From the IMG/VR virus record IMGVR_UViG_3300033149_001248, positions 1 to 60,850 of that record: a stretch of 60,850 bases of DNA; one strand, 5' to 3'. The notes under the pieces were generated by a model. That model saw only the letters and a program-made list of their open reading frames with translations, was not told the origin of the DNA and did not search any database. The stretch is from a virus. Below, in pieces: positions 1 to 8,254 of this stretch. Within the stretch, counting starts at the first letter, position 1. Each line of letters opens with the position of its first letter. The position numbers and the translations under genes are program-made.

Positions 1-114
1 GCGCCATCGGTCCATCCCCCGAGAACCTAGCGGTAGGTTCCGGGGCGGGTCTTCGATCCGGGGAACCCCGTAGCAATCGCAGCCAGGTCTCCAGCCCACC
101 GTAGTCGAAGGCCA
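1..114. repeat. Left terminal repeat, identical to 60176-60289
   Basis: These 114 bases match 60176-60289 exactly, inside the methyltransferase gene and in the same codon phase. Beyond 114 the two edges stay alignable but diverge (by eye about three quarters identical) up to the right edge. This looks like contig ends of a circular or circularly permuted genome meeting in a variable gene, or two tandem paralogues. Confidence 0.9.
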
Positions 115-1092
115 GCAACCCCCGCCTACCTGACTCATCTCCCGACTCTGACTACCGTAGGGGGAGTCGGCTTTCCGTTTAGTCGGTCTAGGGTTCGTGT
201 AGGGCCGTCTAGATATAACCCTCTCCCAACCCCGGCCACAAGTAGGGCAGGCCCCATATCGGCTCGTACCGGCGCTCAGGCAGACCCGTACCAACTCTGG
301 GGGAAAGACGGCACAGTGGCTCCCTGGGTGGGCGCAAACCCCAATCGTCCAGAACGATGGCCGATTGCGGCCTGTGTCCAACTCGATGGCCCGCTTAGGG
401 GCGTCGTTTTTGAGGGGACCTAGCCTATACTGGCCTTCGGTTCGCAGGTGTCCAACCGATCCGCTGCGTATATCAGTTGTGACGATCCGGCCCCCACGTT
501 TGGCAGCTTGCTTCATCACTCCAATCGAATAGGGTACTTTGATGGCTTCGGCATCATAGTAGTATTTGGTTCCAGTCGTAAGCAGAAAGACGTATTCATG
601 AGCCTTGGTACAACGGCTCTTCGCTGCTGACTCTGGTACGGGATTCGGCTTCGCCCAAACGATGTCTTGCCGTAGGGTCCAGCCGTCGTTGTTCAACGCG
701 AAGGCTACCCGCCACGGCAACCCCATTACGCTACCCCCGCCCCCCGAGTAAGTATCACCTAGGTTTAGCCAGACGGTCCCATCGGGTCGAAGCACCCGCT
801 TGACTTCCCGAAACACCTCAACCAACCGGCAAACGTAGCATTCACCGCATAGCCCGTCCGTTCGCCGTAGTCGTTTCCCGTTCCGCTCGCAGTCGGCTAT
901 CGGCTCGCAGCCTAGCTCTAGCCTCTTATCGGTTCCCCGATAGTTTCGCAGGGACCAGTAGGGCGGGGAAGTTACTACGCTCTGAACGCAAGCGTCGGGT
1001 AGCTCCTTCAAGATTCGGGTAGCATCTCCGTGATAGAGTCGCACTCGTTGTTGATCGGTAGTGCTCCAATAGGGCTTGATCCTCTTAGGCAT
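1..1092 (-). CDS. DNA methyltransferase, N4-cytosine/N6-adenine type (cut by left edge)
   Basis: Open frame from an ATG at 1092 with no stop before the edge. Motif IV is TSPPYW near residue 41; SPPY is more typical of N4-cytosine than N6-adenine enzymes. Further in are a region matching YVFLLTTGTKYYYDAEAI and a Cys-rich segment (CPTCG, then CDCYG) that may bind zinc. The SAM-binding motif expected at the C-terminus lies outside the edge. The start overlaps the primase stop by 8 bases (ATGCCTAA), so the two are translationally coupled. Joining base 1 to 60175 continues the frame to a stop at 59906 and gives a 453-residue protein carrying DPFVGSGTT, a complete beta-order methyltransferase. The target sequence cannot be read from the protein. 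Confidence 0.85.
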   Translation of the reverse strand, partial: MPKRIKPYWSTTDQQRVRLYHGDATRILKELPDACVQSVVTSPPYWSLRNYRGTDKRLELGCEPIADCERNGKRLRRTDGLCGECYVCRLVEVFREVKRVLRPDGTVWLNLGDTYSGGGGSVMGLPWRVAFALNNDGWTLRQDIVWAKPNPVPESAAKSRCTKAHEYVFLLTTGTKYYYDAEAIKVPYSIGVMKQAAKRGGRIVTTDIRSGSVGHLRTEGQYRLGPLKNDAPKRAIELDTGRNRPSFWTIGVCAHPGSHCAVFPPELVRVCLSAGTSRYGACPTCGRGWERVISRRPYTNPRPTKRKADSPYGSQSREMSQVGGGCWPSTTVGWRPGCDCYGVPRIEDPPRNLPLGSRGMDRWR

Positions 1093-3286
1093 TAGACCGC
1101 TCCTTGGTCGAACGAACGGGCCGCTGAATACCAATAACCTGAACCCGGTGATAGAGTTTCTTGATCCGCTCCGTGGCCCGCCAACGTTGGTGTAACCGGC
1201 TTTTACCCGGCCCTTCGGGGGCATATATCTCGATCACTCCGATTCCCTTTAGAAACCGCAGCAAGTGTCGAGCCTTATCATCGGGCAGATTCATAATCCC
1301 TGCTAACGTACTAAAGCGCAGCCCCTCGGGATACGTACACAGGTGTTCCAAGGCCGTTAGCGTTACGCCACGGGCCGTATCGAGGGCCACCCGCTTGACT
1401 CGACGCATGACGTGACGATCTACAGACGAACGGTTTAAGACTAGCGCCAGACACTTCGCTAGCCGGGTTAGCTGGCTTACCAGCCTAGCTCCAAACTCCC
1501 GTTCCGCCGTTTCGATCTGGCGGGTGGACGGACGGGCGCGCATATAGGCTACAAACTTGCCTAGTGCAACCAACTGCCGTCGGGCTGTATCGTCTATCTT
1601 GATCTTAGGCAGCAATCGGGGAGCGTTTTCCCGCAGCCACTCGACGTAACCCCCTGTAGCTCGCATAGCCTTGACCTTTTCTGGGCTATAGAACGATTCG
1701 GGTTTGCCGTTGGACTGGGTGCTGATCTCTTGCTCCGCTCGGTTGACTACCCGCCAGAGGATATCATCCTCAAGCTCATCGTCGATCCGCTCCATGATAA
1801 CGCAGTCCAAGAACCGTTCCCCTAGCTCTGATTGATCTAGGCTTCGGATAGCCGACGTTCCGCAGAGGATCCAGGTCATACGCACATTTTCGTATTCCCG
1901 GCTAGTCGCGTTTCGGTAATGACTCCGCGAAACACAGTCGTATATGTCGCGCGCTTCGGCTAGAATCTGCGAAAGGTTCGGCGCTTGAAGCAACGTATCC
2001 CCGTCTTTGATCACTAGGGTCTTGTCCCGTAGCTGGTTGATTAGCGAATAGTCCTGCCCGTCTTCGGTACGGAACCCGCTTAGGAATCCCCGAATACTCG
2101 ACTTCGCTACGACATGCTGCCGAGCAACGGCTAACGCTTCGCAGAGGGTTGACTTCGCCGTAGCGGCGGGACCGACTACCTTAAGCCATAGCTGGTCGCC
2201 GATGAATGGGGTACTAGCTACCGTAGCCAGCATAGCGGCCAGAGCGTGGTCGAGACCATCGGTCCACTTGAGGGCTTTTCTCCAGTGTCGTATCAATTCC
2301 CGATAGCTCGTACACCGAGCGGGTCTAAGCCGTAGGGGGTCGGCTCCGCTATCGCCCTTTGCTTCAATCCAATCCTGGGGCACGGGCCGGGTCCAGTCCA
2401 GCAACAGCTGGAGTCGTTCCCCCCGTTGAACGTCTGGCCGACCGAGTAGATCACGAACGTCGGCCCCTTCCCGCTCACTGAGGTTCGACTCCGCCCAATC
2501 CAGACAGTACAGCTTCGTGAGAGGAACCCCATGGGCATGGAGCAAACGGGCTACCCGCAACATCCCGTTTCGACCCCCGGTGTCGTTGTCGTACAGTAGG
2601 TGCACCGCTTCCCGGTCCTTGAACAGGGCTACCCATTCATCACGAAACACAGAGCAACCGGGTACGGCTAAAACCCCGGCCCCCTGGCCAAGACTGTTTG
2701 CTACGGAACCTGTCGGAACCAGGCGGTGGCCCAGGGGCTTGTAGCTCCGTAGGGTTTCCCAGAGCACGATGGCATCCCACAACCCTTCGCAAAGCCAAAT
2801 CGTTTTCGGCCCCTTCGGTGACGACTTCGGCAACAAGGGAATACCGAGTAGCTGGTGGCGAAACGGCTTCGGAGTCGCTAGGAGCACCCGTCGGCCTCTA
2901 GCCGTAGTGTAACGATATACCTGGCGGATATGGCCCCGTAGGTCGTAGGCTGGAACCAACCAATCCCCCAGCAACGGAGAACGGCAGACGCCCCAAGCCC
3001 AGAGGCTTTCCGCCCGACAACCCCGTTCCTCTGCCAGGGGTTCTAGGTCTTCCACTCGACCCGCTTTCTGGCCGATCTCACAAAGCCACTTCAAAAACCC
3101 GTAGGCGTTTCCGGCCCAGTTGCATACCCAGCAATGAAACCGCCCATCATCGGTACGCACGGCTAGTTTTCCGGCTTTCCCACATACAGGGCAATCTCCC
3201 GTTGCTTCCTCAGAACCGTCTTCCCAGGATAGCTCTAGGCCGTGAAACAGATAGACCCGTAGTCCTTCCGGTGCAACTTTAGGCAT
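1085..3286 (-). CDS. Primase-helicase (zinc finger, Toprim, P-loop ATPase)
   Basis: A 733-residue replication protein. The N-terminus has a CHC2-like zinc finger with Cys 32, 35, 52 and 55. A Toprim-like region follows (CEGLWDAIVLWE, then HLLYDNDTGGRNG). The second half is an ATPase with Walker A GPAATAKST, the region ILCGTS and the arginine-containing LGERFLD. This order matches phage primase-helicases that prime and unwind the fork. It ends 8 bases inside the downstream methyltransferase start and begins 8 bases inside the end of the MazG gene, so all are in one leftward operon. The helicase subfamily is uncertain. Confidence 0.85.
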   Translation of the reverse strand: MPKVAPEGLRVYLFHGLELSWEDGSEEATGDCPVCGKAGKLAVRTDDGRFHCWVCNWAGNAYGFLKWLCEIGQKAGRVEDLEPLAEERGCRAESLWAWGVCRSPLLGDWLVPAYDLRGHIRQVYRYTTARGRRVLLATPKPFRHQLLGIPLLPKSSPKGPKTIWLCEGLWDAIVLWETLRSYKPLGHRLVPTGSVANSLGQGAGVLAVPGCSVFRDEWVALFKDREAVHLLYDNDTGGRNGMLRVARLLHAHGVPLTKLYCLDWAESNLSEREGADVRDLLGRPDVQRGERLQLLLDWTRPVPQDWIEAKGDSGADPLRLRPARCTSYRELIRHWRKALKWTDGLDHALAAMLATVASTPFIGDQLWLKVVGPAATAKSTLCEALAVARQHVVAKSSIRGFLSGFRTEDGQDYSLINQLRDKTLVIKDGDTLLQAPNLSQILAEARDIYDCVSRSHYRNATSREYENVRMTWILCGTSAIRSLDQSELGERFLDCVIMERIDDELEDDILWRVVNRAEQEISTQSNGKPESFYSPEKVKAMRATGGYVEWLRENAPRLLPKIKIDDTARRQLVALGKFVAYMRARPSTRQIETAEREFGARLVSQLTRLAKCLALVLNRSSVDRHVMRRVKRVALDTARGVTLTALEHLCTYPEGLRFSTLAGIMNLPDDKARHLLRFLKGIGVIEIYAPEGPGKSRLHQRWRATERIKKLYHRVQVIGIQRPVRSTKERSNA

Positions 3287-3680
3287 GATCGTTCTCCGTC
3301 ACCATGTTGAGTGCTTGTTCTTCGGCAACCAAATCCCGATGCGCGGCCCGTTCGTCTGAATAGCGTTCCGGGTATCGTATCCGCAGCTTATTGATGTTGG
3401 CCTGTAACACCCGCTCCATAGACATCCCCAAGGCGTTACAGGCCAACGCGATATACCAAAGCATATCGCCTAGCTCCTCAACCAGCCGAACCCGATTGAG
3501 AGGTTGACCGTAGTGAATGTGTTTCTCCCATTCGCAAGCCAATTCCCCGACTTCCCCCATCAGGCCAATAAGAGCATGATTGAGTCGGGTATTAGTAACC
3601 GAGCTAGCCAACCGATGGTGGGCCGCTCCTTGGACGCATTCGGTCCGCTTCGCTAATCGTTGATACTCGTTAACATCCAT
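3279..3680 (-). CDS. MazG-like nucleotide pyrophosphohydrolase
   Basis: A 133-residue all-alpha protein with the MazG metal-binding pattern: EVGELACEWEKH followed by VEELGDMLWYIALACNALG. Family members hydrolyse NTPs or dNTPs to monophosphates and pyrophosphate. Next to a thymidylate-synthase relative and a nucleotidase, it plausibly reshapes the dNTP pool, for example dUTP to dUMP as substrate, or removal of dTTP. The substrate is inference. A GAGGGG ribosome site precedes the ATG at 3680. Confidence 0.85.
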   Translation of the reverse strand: MDVNEYQRLAKRTECVQGAAHHRLASSVTNTRLNHALIGLMGEVGELACEWEKHIHYGQPLNRVRLVEELGDMLWYIALACNALGMSMERVLQANINKLRIRYPERYSDERAAHRDLVAEEQALNMVTENDHA

Positions 3681-3695
3681 TCGTCAATCCCCTCA

Positions 3696-4250
3696 CTAGT
3701 ACAAACGAACTTCCCAGAAAACCGTATTATACCCCGGCAGCGTTCCCCAATTCACGGAGTAGGTGGAAAACTCAACTACGTGATCGGGGTAGCGGTCTAG
3801 TAAGACCTGGAGCCACTCATAGCTGTTAGGGCATAGGAATCGTTGCAGCAGACACAACGCGAACACACCTCTAACCGTTCGTCCTTGGAGGCGTAATGCT
3901 TCGCGCATCGGTCGAGCTACGCAACTGTAGTATAGGTCGAGGCCCCACAGCCCCCGCTGAACTTCGCCCTGAAAGACGGTTTTATCAGTGGGGGCCATGG
4001 CGCTAATATACAACTGGTCGGCCCGATAGTAGCGTAGGGCTTCCGCCCACGCCCGCTCGAACCCCTCTGGGGGAACGTTATACCAGGTCCGCGCTCCGGC
4101 TACCCGGTTGCGGATATGGACTAGCCCCTTGTATCCGTCGGCTAAATACTCCTGGCGCGTTCCCCAAGTAGGGGAGTGATTACCAAATTCGCCTCGGATA
4201 TACCGCTCAACGAAGTCGGCTTTAGTCAAAACAGGCGGGAAGTCGGCCAT
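3696..4250 (-). CDS. Unknown protein inside the modification cluster
   Basis: 184 residues, rich in Tyr, Trp and Arg, with no motif I can assign. Stretches such as GLVHIRNRVAGARTWYNVPP and a C-terminal half with several aromatic residues suggest a folded soluble enzyme or adaptor. No membrane segment or signal is visible. Its start overlaps the end of the thymidylate-synthase-like gene by 29 bases, and it sits between that gene and mazG. By guilt of association it is a candidate modification or nucleotide-pool enzyme; the function is not inferable from sequence. Confidence 0.75.
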   Translation of the reverse strand: MADFPPVLTKADFVERYIRGEFGNHSPTWGTRQEYLADGYKGLVHIRNRVAGARTWYNVPPEGFERAWAEALRYYRADQLYISAMAPTDKTVFQGEVQRGLWGLDLYYSCVARPMREALRLQGRTVRGVFALCLLQRFLCPNSYEWLQVLLDRYPDHVVEFSTYSVNWGTLPGYNTVFWEVRLY

Positions 4251-5283
4251 GACGTTTCTCCAACCAGAGGGCTAGGGCGTTTCTCCAACCGAAGTCTTTT
4301 ACACGACGCATCCACCGAGTCGCCCCTTCCACGTTCCCGGTTCGATGACAGAAAAAGCTATTCACGGCCGGGGCGACTACCTTAGCCAGCCACTGACTCT
4401 TCCAAGCATCCGGGTCGAGCAGGTGCTGGTATCCTACCAGACTATCGGTAAACGCTCCGGCCTCTTCCAACGCGATCCCATCGGGTTCCGGCCCTCTGGG
4501 GGAAGACACATAGTCGCTCAGCAACTGCCGGGTACTCGGCAACTCGTACCAGTCCAACCAGGTCTTCGCTCCGGCCAAAATAAAGCTATAGACGTGAGCG
4601 TTGTTCGTGAACTGGTAGTAACTCCCCTGCGGATAACCGGATAGACTAGCGACTACCGAGTGAATATAGCTGAAGTGGACTACGTTAGCCCCTAGTGCGC
4701 CCCAAACCAGGTCGTTAGAGCGGTTACAAACCGTCATCCTCAGACGACCGTTTTTCTCGACCATGAAATACAGATGCGTATTGCAGGGCAGGTCTTTGGA
4801 ACCGCTCGCCAACCCCCGTAGGTCAATCTCGGGGTTCCATATTGCCACGACTACCCGCCGTGTGTTGGGATCACGCTTGAGCTCATCGGCGGCTAGTCTT
4901 AGCTGGTCGATACTCAGAGGCGGGTATCGCCTCATGCGGTGTCCGTAGGCTCCCGACAACGTACAACCGTCGTCACTGTATTCGGCCATCCGCCGATTGA
5001 ACAGCGTCAGGGGTTTTACGTCGTTACGACCGGCCAGCATCCAGACGGTTTCAACTAGGTGAAAGACGGGGTTGGCATCTCGGGGCTGATTAAGCAATAC
5101 CCGAAGATACGGCATACGATACTCGATCAGCAACGGCTCCGTCAGTTGATAAATATGGCCTACCCGACTGTCTCGATAGCCGATGTCAGGGTCGGTTAAC
5201 TTCGCGTGGTCTGTTGCCCGTCGGTAAAACAAGCCAATCAAATCTTGAAACGCCTGGTTAACGTGCGCGTACCTGACTTCCAT
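4222..5283 (-). CDS. Thymidylate synthase homologue, probable dUMP hydroxymethylase
   Basis: 353 residues from the ATG at 5283 (AAAGGG six bases upstream; the frame extends further upstream but only within the nucleotidase gene). Family landmarks are DPNTRR near 138-143, the catalytic Cys167 in LPCNTH, NRSND at 187-191 and the substrate-sensing Asn200 in WGALGAN. That Asn is kept in dUMP enzymes and replaced by Asp in dCMP hydroxymethylases, which points to dUMP. Canonical ThyA has PCH at the active site; here it is PCN. With a DNA kinase-like protein and an amino acid:DNA transferase-like protein in the same operon, I infer that it makes 5-hydroxymethyl-dUMP rather than dTMP. Ordinary ThyA activity is the alternative. 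Confidence 0.85.
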   Translation of the reverse strand: MEVRYAHVNQAFQDLIGLFYRRATDHAKLTDPDIGYRDSRVGHIYQLTEPLLIEYRMPYLRVLLNQPRDANPVFHLVETVWMLAGRNDVKPLTLFNRRMAEYSDDGCTLSGAYGHRMRRYPPLSIDQLRLAADELKRDPNTRRVVVAIWNPEIDLRGLASGSKDLPCNTHLYFMVEKNGRLRMTVCNRSNDLVWGALGANVVHFSYIHSVVASLSGYPQGSYYQFTNNAHVYSFILAGAKTWLDWYELPSTRQLLSDYVSSPRGPEPDGIALEEAGAFTDSLVGYQHLLDPDAWKSQWLAKVVAPAVNSFFCHRTGNVEGATRWMRRVKDFGWRNALALWLEKRHGRLPACFD

Positions 5284-5848
5284 GGCGTACCCTTTCGACA
5301 TTAGGGGATTCAGACAAAACCTCAGACAACCGCTGCTTGAGGTAACGTATCGGGTCGTGGGTGTATAGTCGGTTTTGACTACACGGAAACAGAATCGCTT
5401 TCCCGCCCGCACGGCGGAATCCAATTATAGTCGATTCCCGGTCGTCTATGAGAACATTATCGGGTCGGGCTAATGCTGTCTTATGGGGCGTAAACACGTA
5501 GCGGTCGAACGTTTCCCCGAAGTATCTTCGCAACCAGCGTATCTTTCCGGCTACGCACTCGGGGTGCATCGACGGCGCGCTAACGATTAGCCACGGCACC
5601 CCCTGGTTCTCCACCAACTTGACTACGGACCAAAACCAAGGGGTAGGCTCTAGCCGCTCCCAAAACTCTGCCCCTAGTCGGTTAATCGGCTCCCAAAATT
5701 GGCGGGCGTTTAGACCCATAGGTTCGAGAATCGACCAGGCTCCCGGCTCTTTGCGCTCTAGTAGCCGCTCCCAATTCCAGCCGTGGACCCGTAAAGCACC
5801 CCCCACAAAGTCGGCTAGAACCTCATCCATGTCCAGCAAAATCATCAT
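5258..5848 (-). CDS. 5'(3')-deoxyribonucleotidase-like HAD phosphatase
   Basis: 196 residues. The HAD nucleophile motif is LLDMDEVLADF (Asp6, Asp8); motif II is LIVSAPS and motif III is NVLIDDRES. This is the 5' deoxyribonucleotidase type, which dephosphorylates pyrimidine deoxynucleoside monophosphates. In this cluster it could remove dTMP so that canonical thymine is not incorporated; that role is inference. It is the first gene left of the divergent control region and overlaps the next gene by 26 bases. Confidence 0.8.
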   Translation of the reverse strand: MMILLDMDEVLADFVGGALRVHGWNWERLLERKEPGAWSILEPMGLNARQFWEPINRLGAEFWERLEPTPWFWSVVKLVENQGVPWLIVSAPSMHPECVAGKIRWLRRYFGETFDRYVFTPHKTALARPDNVLIDDRESTIIGFRRAGGKAILFPCSQNRLYTHDPIRYLKQRLSEVLSESPNVERVRHGSQVRAR

Positions 5849-5893
5849 CGTAAACCCTTTAGCTATAACGACTTACAACTTTTTCCAAAATCG

Positions 5894-5935
5894 GTCAAGA
5901 AAACCCCTTGACTTGCCGATAGGATTAGCTATAAT
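5894..5935 (+). promoter_or_regulatory. Rightward sigma-70 promoter with back-to-back -35 palindrome
   Basis: TTGACT (5908-5913), 16 bp, TATAAT (5930-5935), reading into the small regulator gene at 5993. GTCAAG (5894-5899) and CTTGAC (5907-5912) form an inverted repeat, so a second -35 faces left toward the nucleotidase operon, although I see no good leftward -10 at 16-17 bp. The palindrome could also be an operator. Confidence 0.75.
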
Positions 5936-5992
5936 GGAGGTGTCGGTTGAACGTTATTCGTTTCGTTAACCCGTTCGTGAAGGAGTGGAGCA

Positions 5993-6337
5993 ATGGCTAA
6001 GACCCGTACCCCCAAAACCACGAAGACCACCAAGACCGCGAAGAAACCGGCCGCGAAGAAACCGGCCAAGAGCAACGGCCCGGCGTTGGGCAAGGTCCAC
6101 GTTCGGATTCTCCGAGCGCTCGCCAAGTCTGGAAAGCCTATGTCTCGTACCCAACTGGCCAAAGCAGCCCAAGTCCACCCGTCGGTCATCGGCAAATATG
6201 CCGGGTACGTCAACCCCGATATCAACGCCCGGCCCGTTCATAGCGGGAACCTGCTCAACCAGGGAATGGTTAAGATTGAAGCGCACCCCGACGGAACATA
6301 CTACGCTATTACCCCTAAGGGCCGTAAGGCCGTATAG
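5993..6337 (+). CDS. Small basic winged-helix DNA-binding protein
   Basis: 114 residues. The first 30 or so are a Lys/Thr/Ala/Pro tail resembling histone-type tails (KTTKTTKTAKKPAAKK), followed by a winged-helix fold: VHVRILRALAKSGKPMSRTQLAKAA, HPSVIGKYAG as recognition region, and a wing YYAITPKGRKAV. It is the only rightward gene in the leftward 1-19 kb block, with its own promoter and terminator, so it is a self-contained regulator or nucleoid-like protein. It lies exactly between the two halves of the modification cluster and could regulate them or bind modified DNA; that is inference. Confidence 0.8.
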   Translation: MAKTRTPKTTKTTKTAKKPAAKKPAKSNGPALGKVHVRILRALAKSGKPMSRTQLAKAAQVHPSVIGKYAGYVNPDINARPVHSGNLLNQGMVKIEAHPDGTYYAITPKGRKAV

Positions 6338-6370
6338 CGGCCCCGTAAACAGCCATAGCCACAGCCTAGG

Positions 6371-6406
6371 CCCCCTAGCCCCGTATCGGCTAGGGGGTCT
6401 TTTCTT
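6371..6406 (+). terminator. Rho-independent terminator of the small regulator gene
   Basis: A perfect 10-bp stem, CCCCCTAGCC (6371-6380) with GGCTAGGGGG (6388-6397), 7-base loop, followed by TCTTTTCTT. It terminates rightward transcription. The tail overlaps the stop of the converging amidoligase gene. Confidence 0.9.
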
Positions 6407-7385
6407 ATGGGTACAGGTGTTTGTACGGTTCGTTAGACACATCATCAAATCTCCCCTCTAGAATGGCCTGCCGGTTTCTAGCGACTATGGCTCTTGTATT
6501 CTTGGAGTAAGACGTTGCTTGCCAACGACGTTCTCGCCACCCAAGAAACTTCGGTCTCGGGGGAAACTCCCGATGCGCGTATCGTTCCCAATAGACGGCT
6601 AGCGGGTCGGTTCCCTCAATCAAGCAGATTAGTAGATCACGGCATAGCTCTATAGCGGTCAATACCTGCTCCGGCGTTTCCGCCTGGAAAAACGGCCGGA
6701 ACTCGATTGTATCGCTTTGGAGTAGCTGCCGGATATTAACCGTCGGCCTTGGTTGGGCGTGGTATAGCGGCTTTCCCGCTTTCGACCAGGGGCACTCTAG
6801 GCTGATTAGCTCCTCAACGGTTTTAGCCTCTAGCTGCTTACGAACTCGGTATTCGGGGATAATCGTCCAATGACTCCGTTTGATATGAGCTAGCCACTGT
6901 TTCAGTAACTTCCTATCGGCCGTTGTTTCGCAGGGATAATAGTCGGCATCTAGCGGGTCGATGACCTCTAGAAACGGACGCAAATTGAGACAATTGGTTT
7001 GTATCCGTTTCAGAATCTCAAGACCCCGCTCCCGTAAGCCGGGAACCCGGATATGGACTTGGGTACCTGCCCGGTGGGTTACTCTAGTTTCAGGGAATCG
7101 GGTTAGAAACTCATGGAACAGCTGGGCCTGCCCGTCCGGGGTATCGGTCGGCGGGGTGTTAATCTCCGCTCCAAACGGGTAGTCTTTCAGCGTTGGGTCG
7201 CCTGCTATTCCGTTCGTGTTTGTAATCTGAGGTTCTGGGTCTCGACCGTAGCCCTCCCAACCCCGGCGGGTGTCCCAGTCGGACAGCTCGTGCTCCGCTC
7301 CATAGGTCCAATACTTCGGGTCGAGCCAGTGATACTTAGCTATTCCCCATAGTCGTTGCCGTTTCTTCCGTTGTTTCTTCGCCAT
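6405..7385 (-). CDS. Amidoligase-like enzyme (glutamine-synthetase-like fold)
   Basis: 326 residues. The pattern matches the amidoligase family related to glutamine synthetase: GAEHEL near 29-34 (metal-binding acids), GAEINTPP, HIRVPG, RPTVNIRQLLQ and TIEFRPFFQ. Family members are thought to use ATP to form amide bonds between a carboxylate and an amine. Directly after the PLP enzyme and the DNA transferase-like gene, it may extend or cap an amino acid on thymine, or prepare the substituent; this is inference. Assignment rests on motif order; the N-terminal 20 residues are a basic tail. Confidence 0.65.
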   Translation of the reverse strand: MAKKQRKKRQRLWGIAKYHWLDPKYWTYGAEHELSDWDTRRGWEGYGRDPEPQITNTNGIAGDPTLKDYPFGAEINTPPTDTPDGQAQLFHEFLTRFPETRVTHRAGTQVHIRVPGLRERGLEILKRIQTNCLNLRPFLEVIDPLDADYYPCETTADRKLLKQWLAHIKRSHWTIIPEYRVRKQLEAKTVEELISLECPWSKAGKPLYHAQPRPTVNIRQLLQSDTIEFRPFFQAETPEQVLTAIELCRDLLICLIEGTDPLAVYWERYAHREFPPRPKFLGWRERRWQATSYSKNTRAIVARNRQAILEGRFDDVSNEPYKHLYP

Positions 7386-7399
7386 GGCCTAGCTCCTGC

Positions 7400-8254
7400 T
7401 CAGCCAATATTCCAAAACAGCGTATCCGGGTAACGTTCCCGTTCTCGCACCCACCAACGAAACGCCTTTAGGTCATAGTACGGATTGCAAGGCCAATCAG
7501 GTGTCGGTCCGGGGCGGGCCGTATCCCGATATTGATAACCCTCGTCAATTACCTCAACCGGGAAGTCATCTACTCCTGACATCTTCAACAAGTATTTCAA
7601 CACGGCTGTTTCTGGCCGGGAATACCCCAGGTGAATCAGAAACCTAGCCACCTGAATCCCCCGCTCAACGAACCCTCGTATAACCCCCGCTGCAATCGTT
7701 CCGCTACTAGCCGGAATCAGGACGTAACGGAACGGACGGTTAGGCACTTCGGCCGCTGTCTCCGCCACCGTTTCTGGTAGCTTCAGCGCGTTGGGCATCA
7801 TATAACCGCCTTCGGCTTGGCATAGTTTCTTCGCCTGGTGATAGAGGATAGCCGATCTTCCGGCGGGTAGCCCGACTAGCTCCGCTCCGTAGCTCTGGGC
7901 TAGTCGCTGGGGGGCCCTCGGCCCTGGTTCACGTTTGTACTCGGGATAGTAGTTGAGGCATCGCTTACCTAACGACCTACAGACTCGGGCGACGGCCGCT
8001 CCGGCTTGGCTATGGTAGGTGTCTAGCACTCCGATAACCGCTTCAGGGCGGCTAGCAATTCGCCGATAGCATCCCCGAATCTTGGAAAAGTAGGGGCCAG
8101 GGGGTAGGCAGGCTAGGTCTTCGCGCTTCACCCACAGCCCCCATTCCTCACGAAACTCTATCGGGGTGCCTACTCGGATAATACCATGAACAACCCGGCC
8201 CCTAGAGCGTCGGCAGGTGTTGGAGCAATCGTTGGTTGGTTCTCGTTTTGGCAT
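7400..8254 (-). CDS. PLP-dependent enzyme, fold type II (ACC deaminase/threonine synthase-like)
   Basis: 284 residues from MPKREP, chosen because many phage proteins here begin MPK; an in-frame ATG at 8287 is the alternative. WVKREDLACLPPGPYFSKIRG places the likely Schiff-base lysine at Lys58, and PASSGTIAAGVIRG is the phosphate-binding loop of fold type II enzymes. Such enzymes do beta/gamma elimination, replacement or deamination of amino acids. In characterised phage pathways PLP enzymes act on thymine-linked amino acids in DNA; here the fold type differs from a typical decarboxylase, so I do not predict the reaction. It overlaps the transferase-like gene by 53 bases. Confidence 0.75.
   Translation of the reverse strand: MPKREPTNDCSNTCRRSRGRVVHGIIRVGTPIEFREEWGLWVKREDLACLPPGPYFSKIRGCYRRIASRPEAVIGVLDTYHSQAGAAVARVCRSLGKRCLNYYPEYKREPGPRAPQRLAQSYGAELVGLPAGRSAILYHQAKKLCQAEGGYMMPNALKLPETVAETAAEVPNRPFRYVLIPASSGTIAAGVIRGFVERGIQVARFLIHLGYSRPETAVLKYLLKMSGVDDFPVEVIDEGYQYRDTARPGPTPDWPCNPYYDLKAFRWWVRERERYPDTLFWNIG

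Noticed and set aside
448-630. Rightward frame of 60 codons near the left edge
   Set aside because: It is antisense to the methyltransferase frame, which has clear motifs; no ribosome site.
4222-5283. dCMP hydroxymethylase
   Set aside because: The substrate-sensing residue is Asn in GALGAN, as in dUMP enzymes; dCMP enzymes have Asp there.
5985-6461. Frames overlapping the small winged-helix gene in other frames and on the other strand
   Set aside because: Low-complexity Arg/Pro or Gly shadows of the Lys/Thr-rich tail; the real frame has promoter, ribosome site and terminator.
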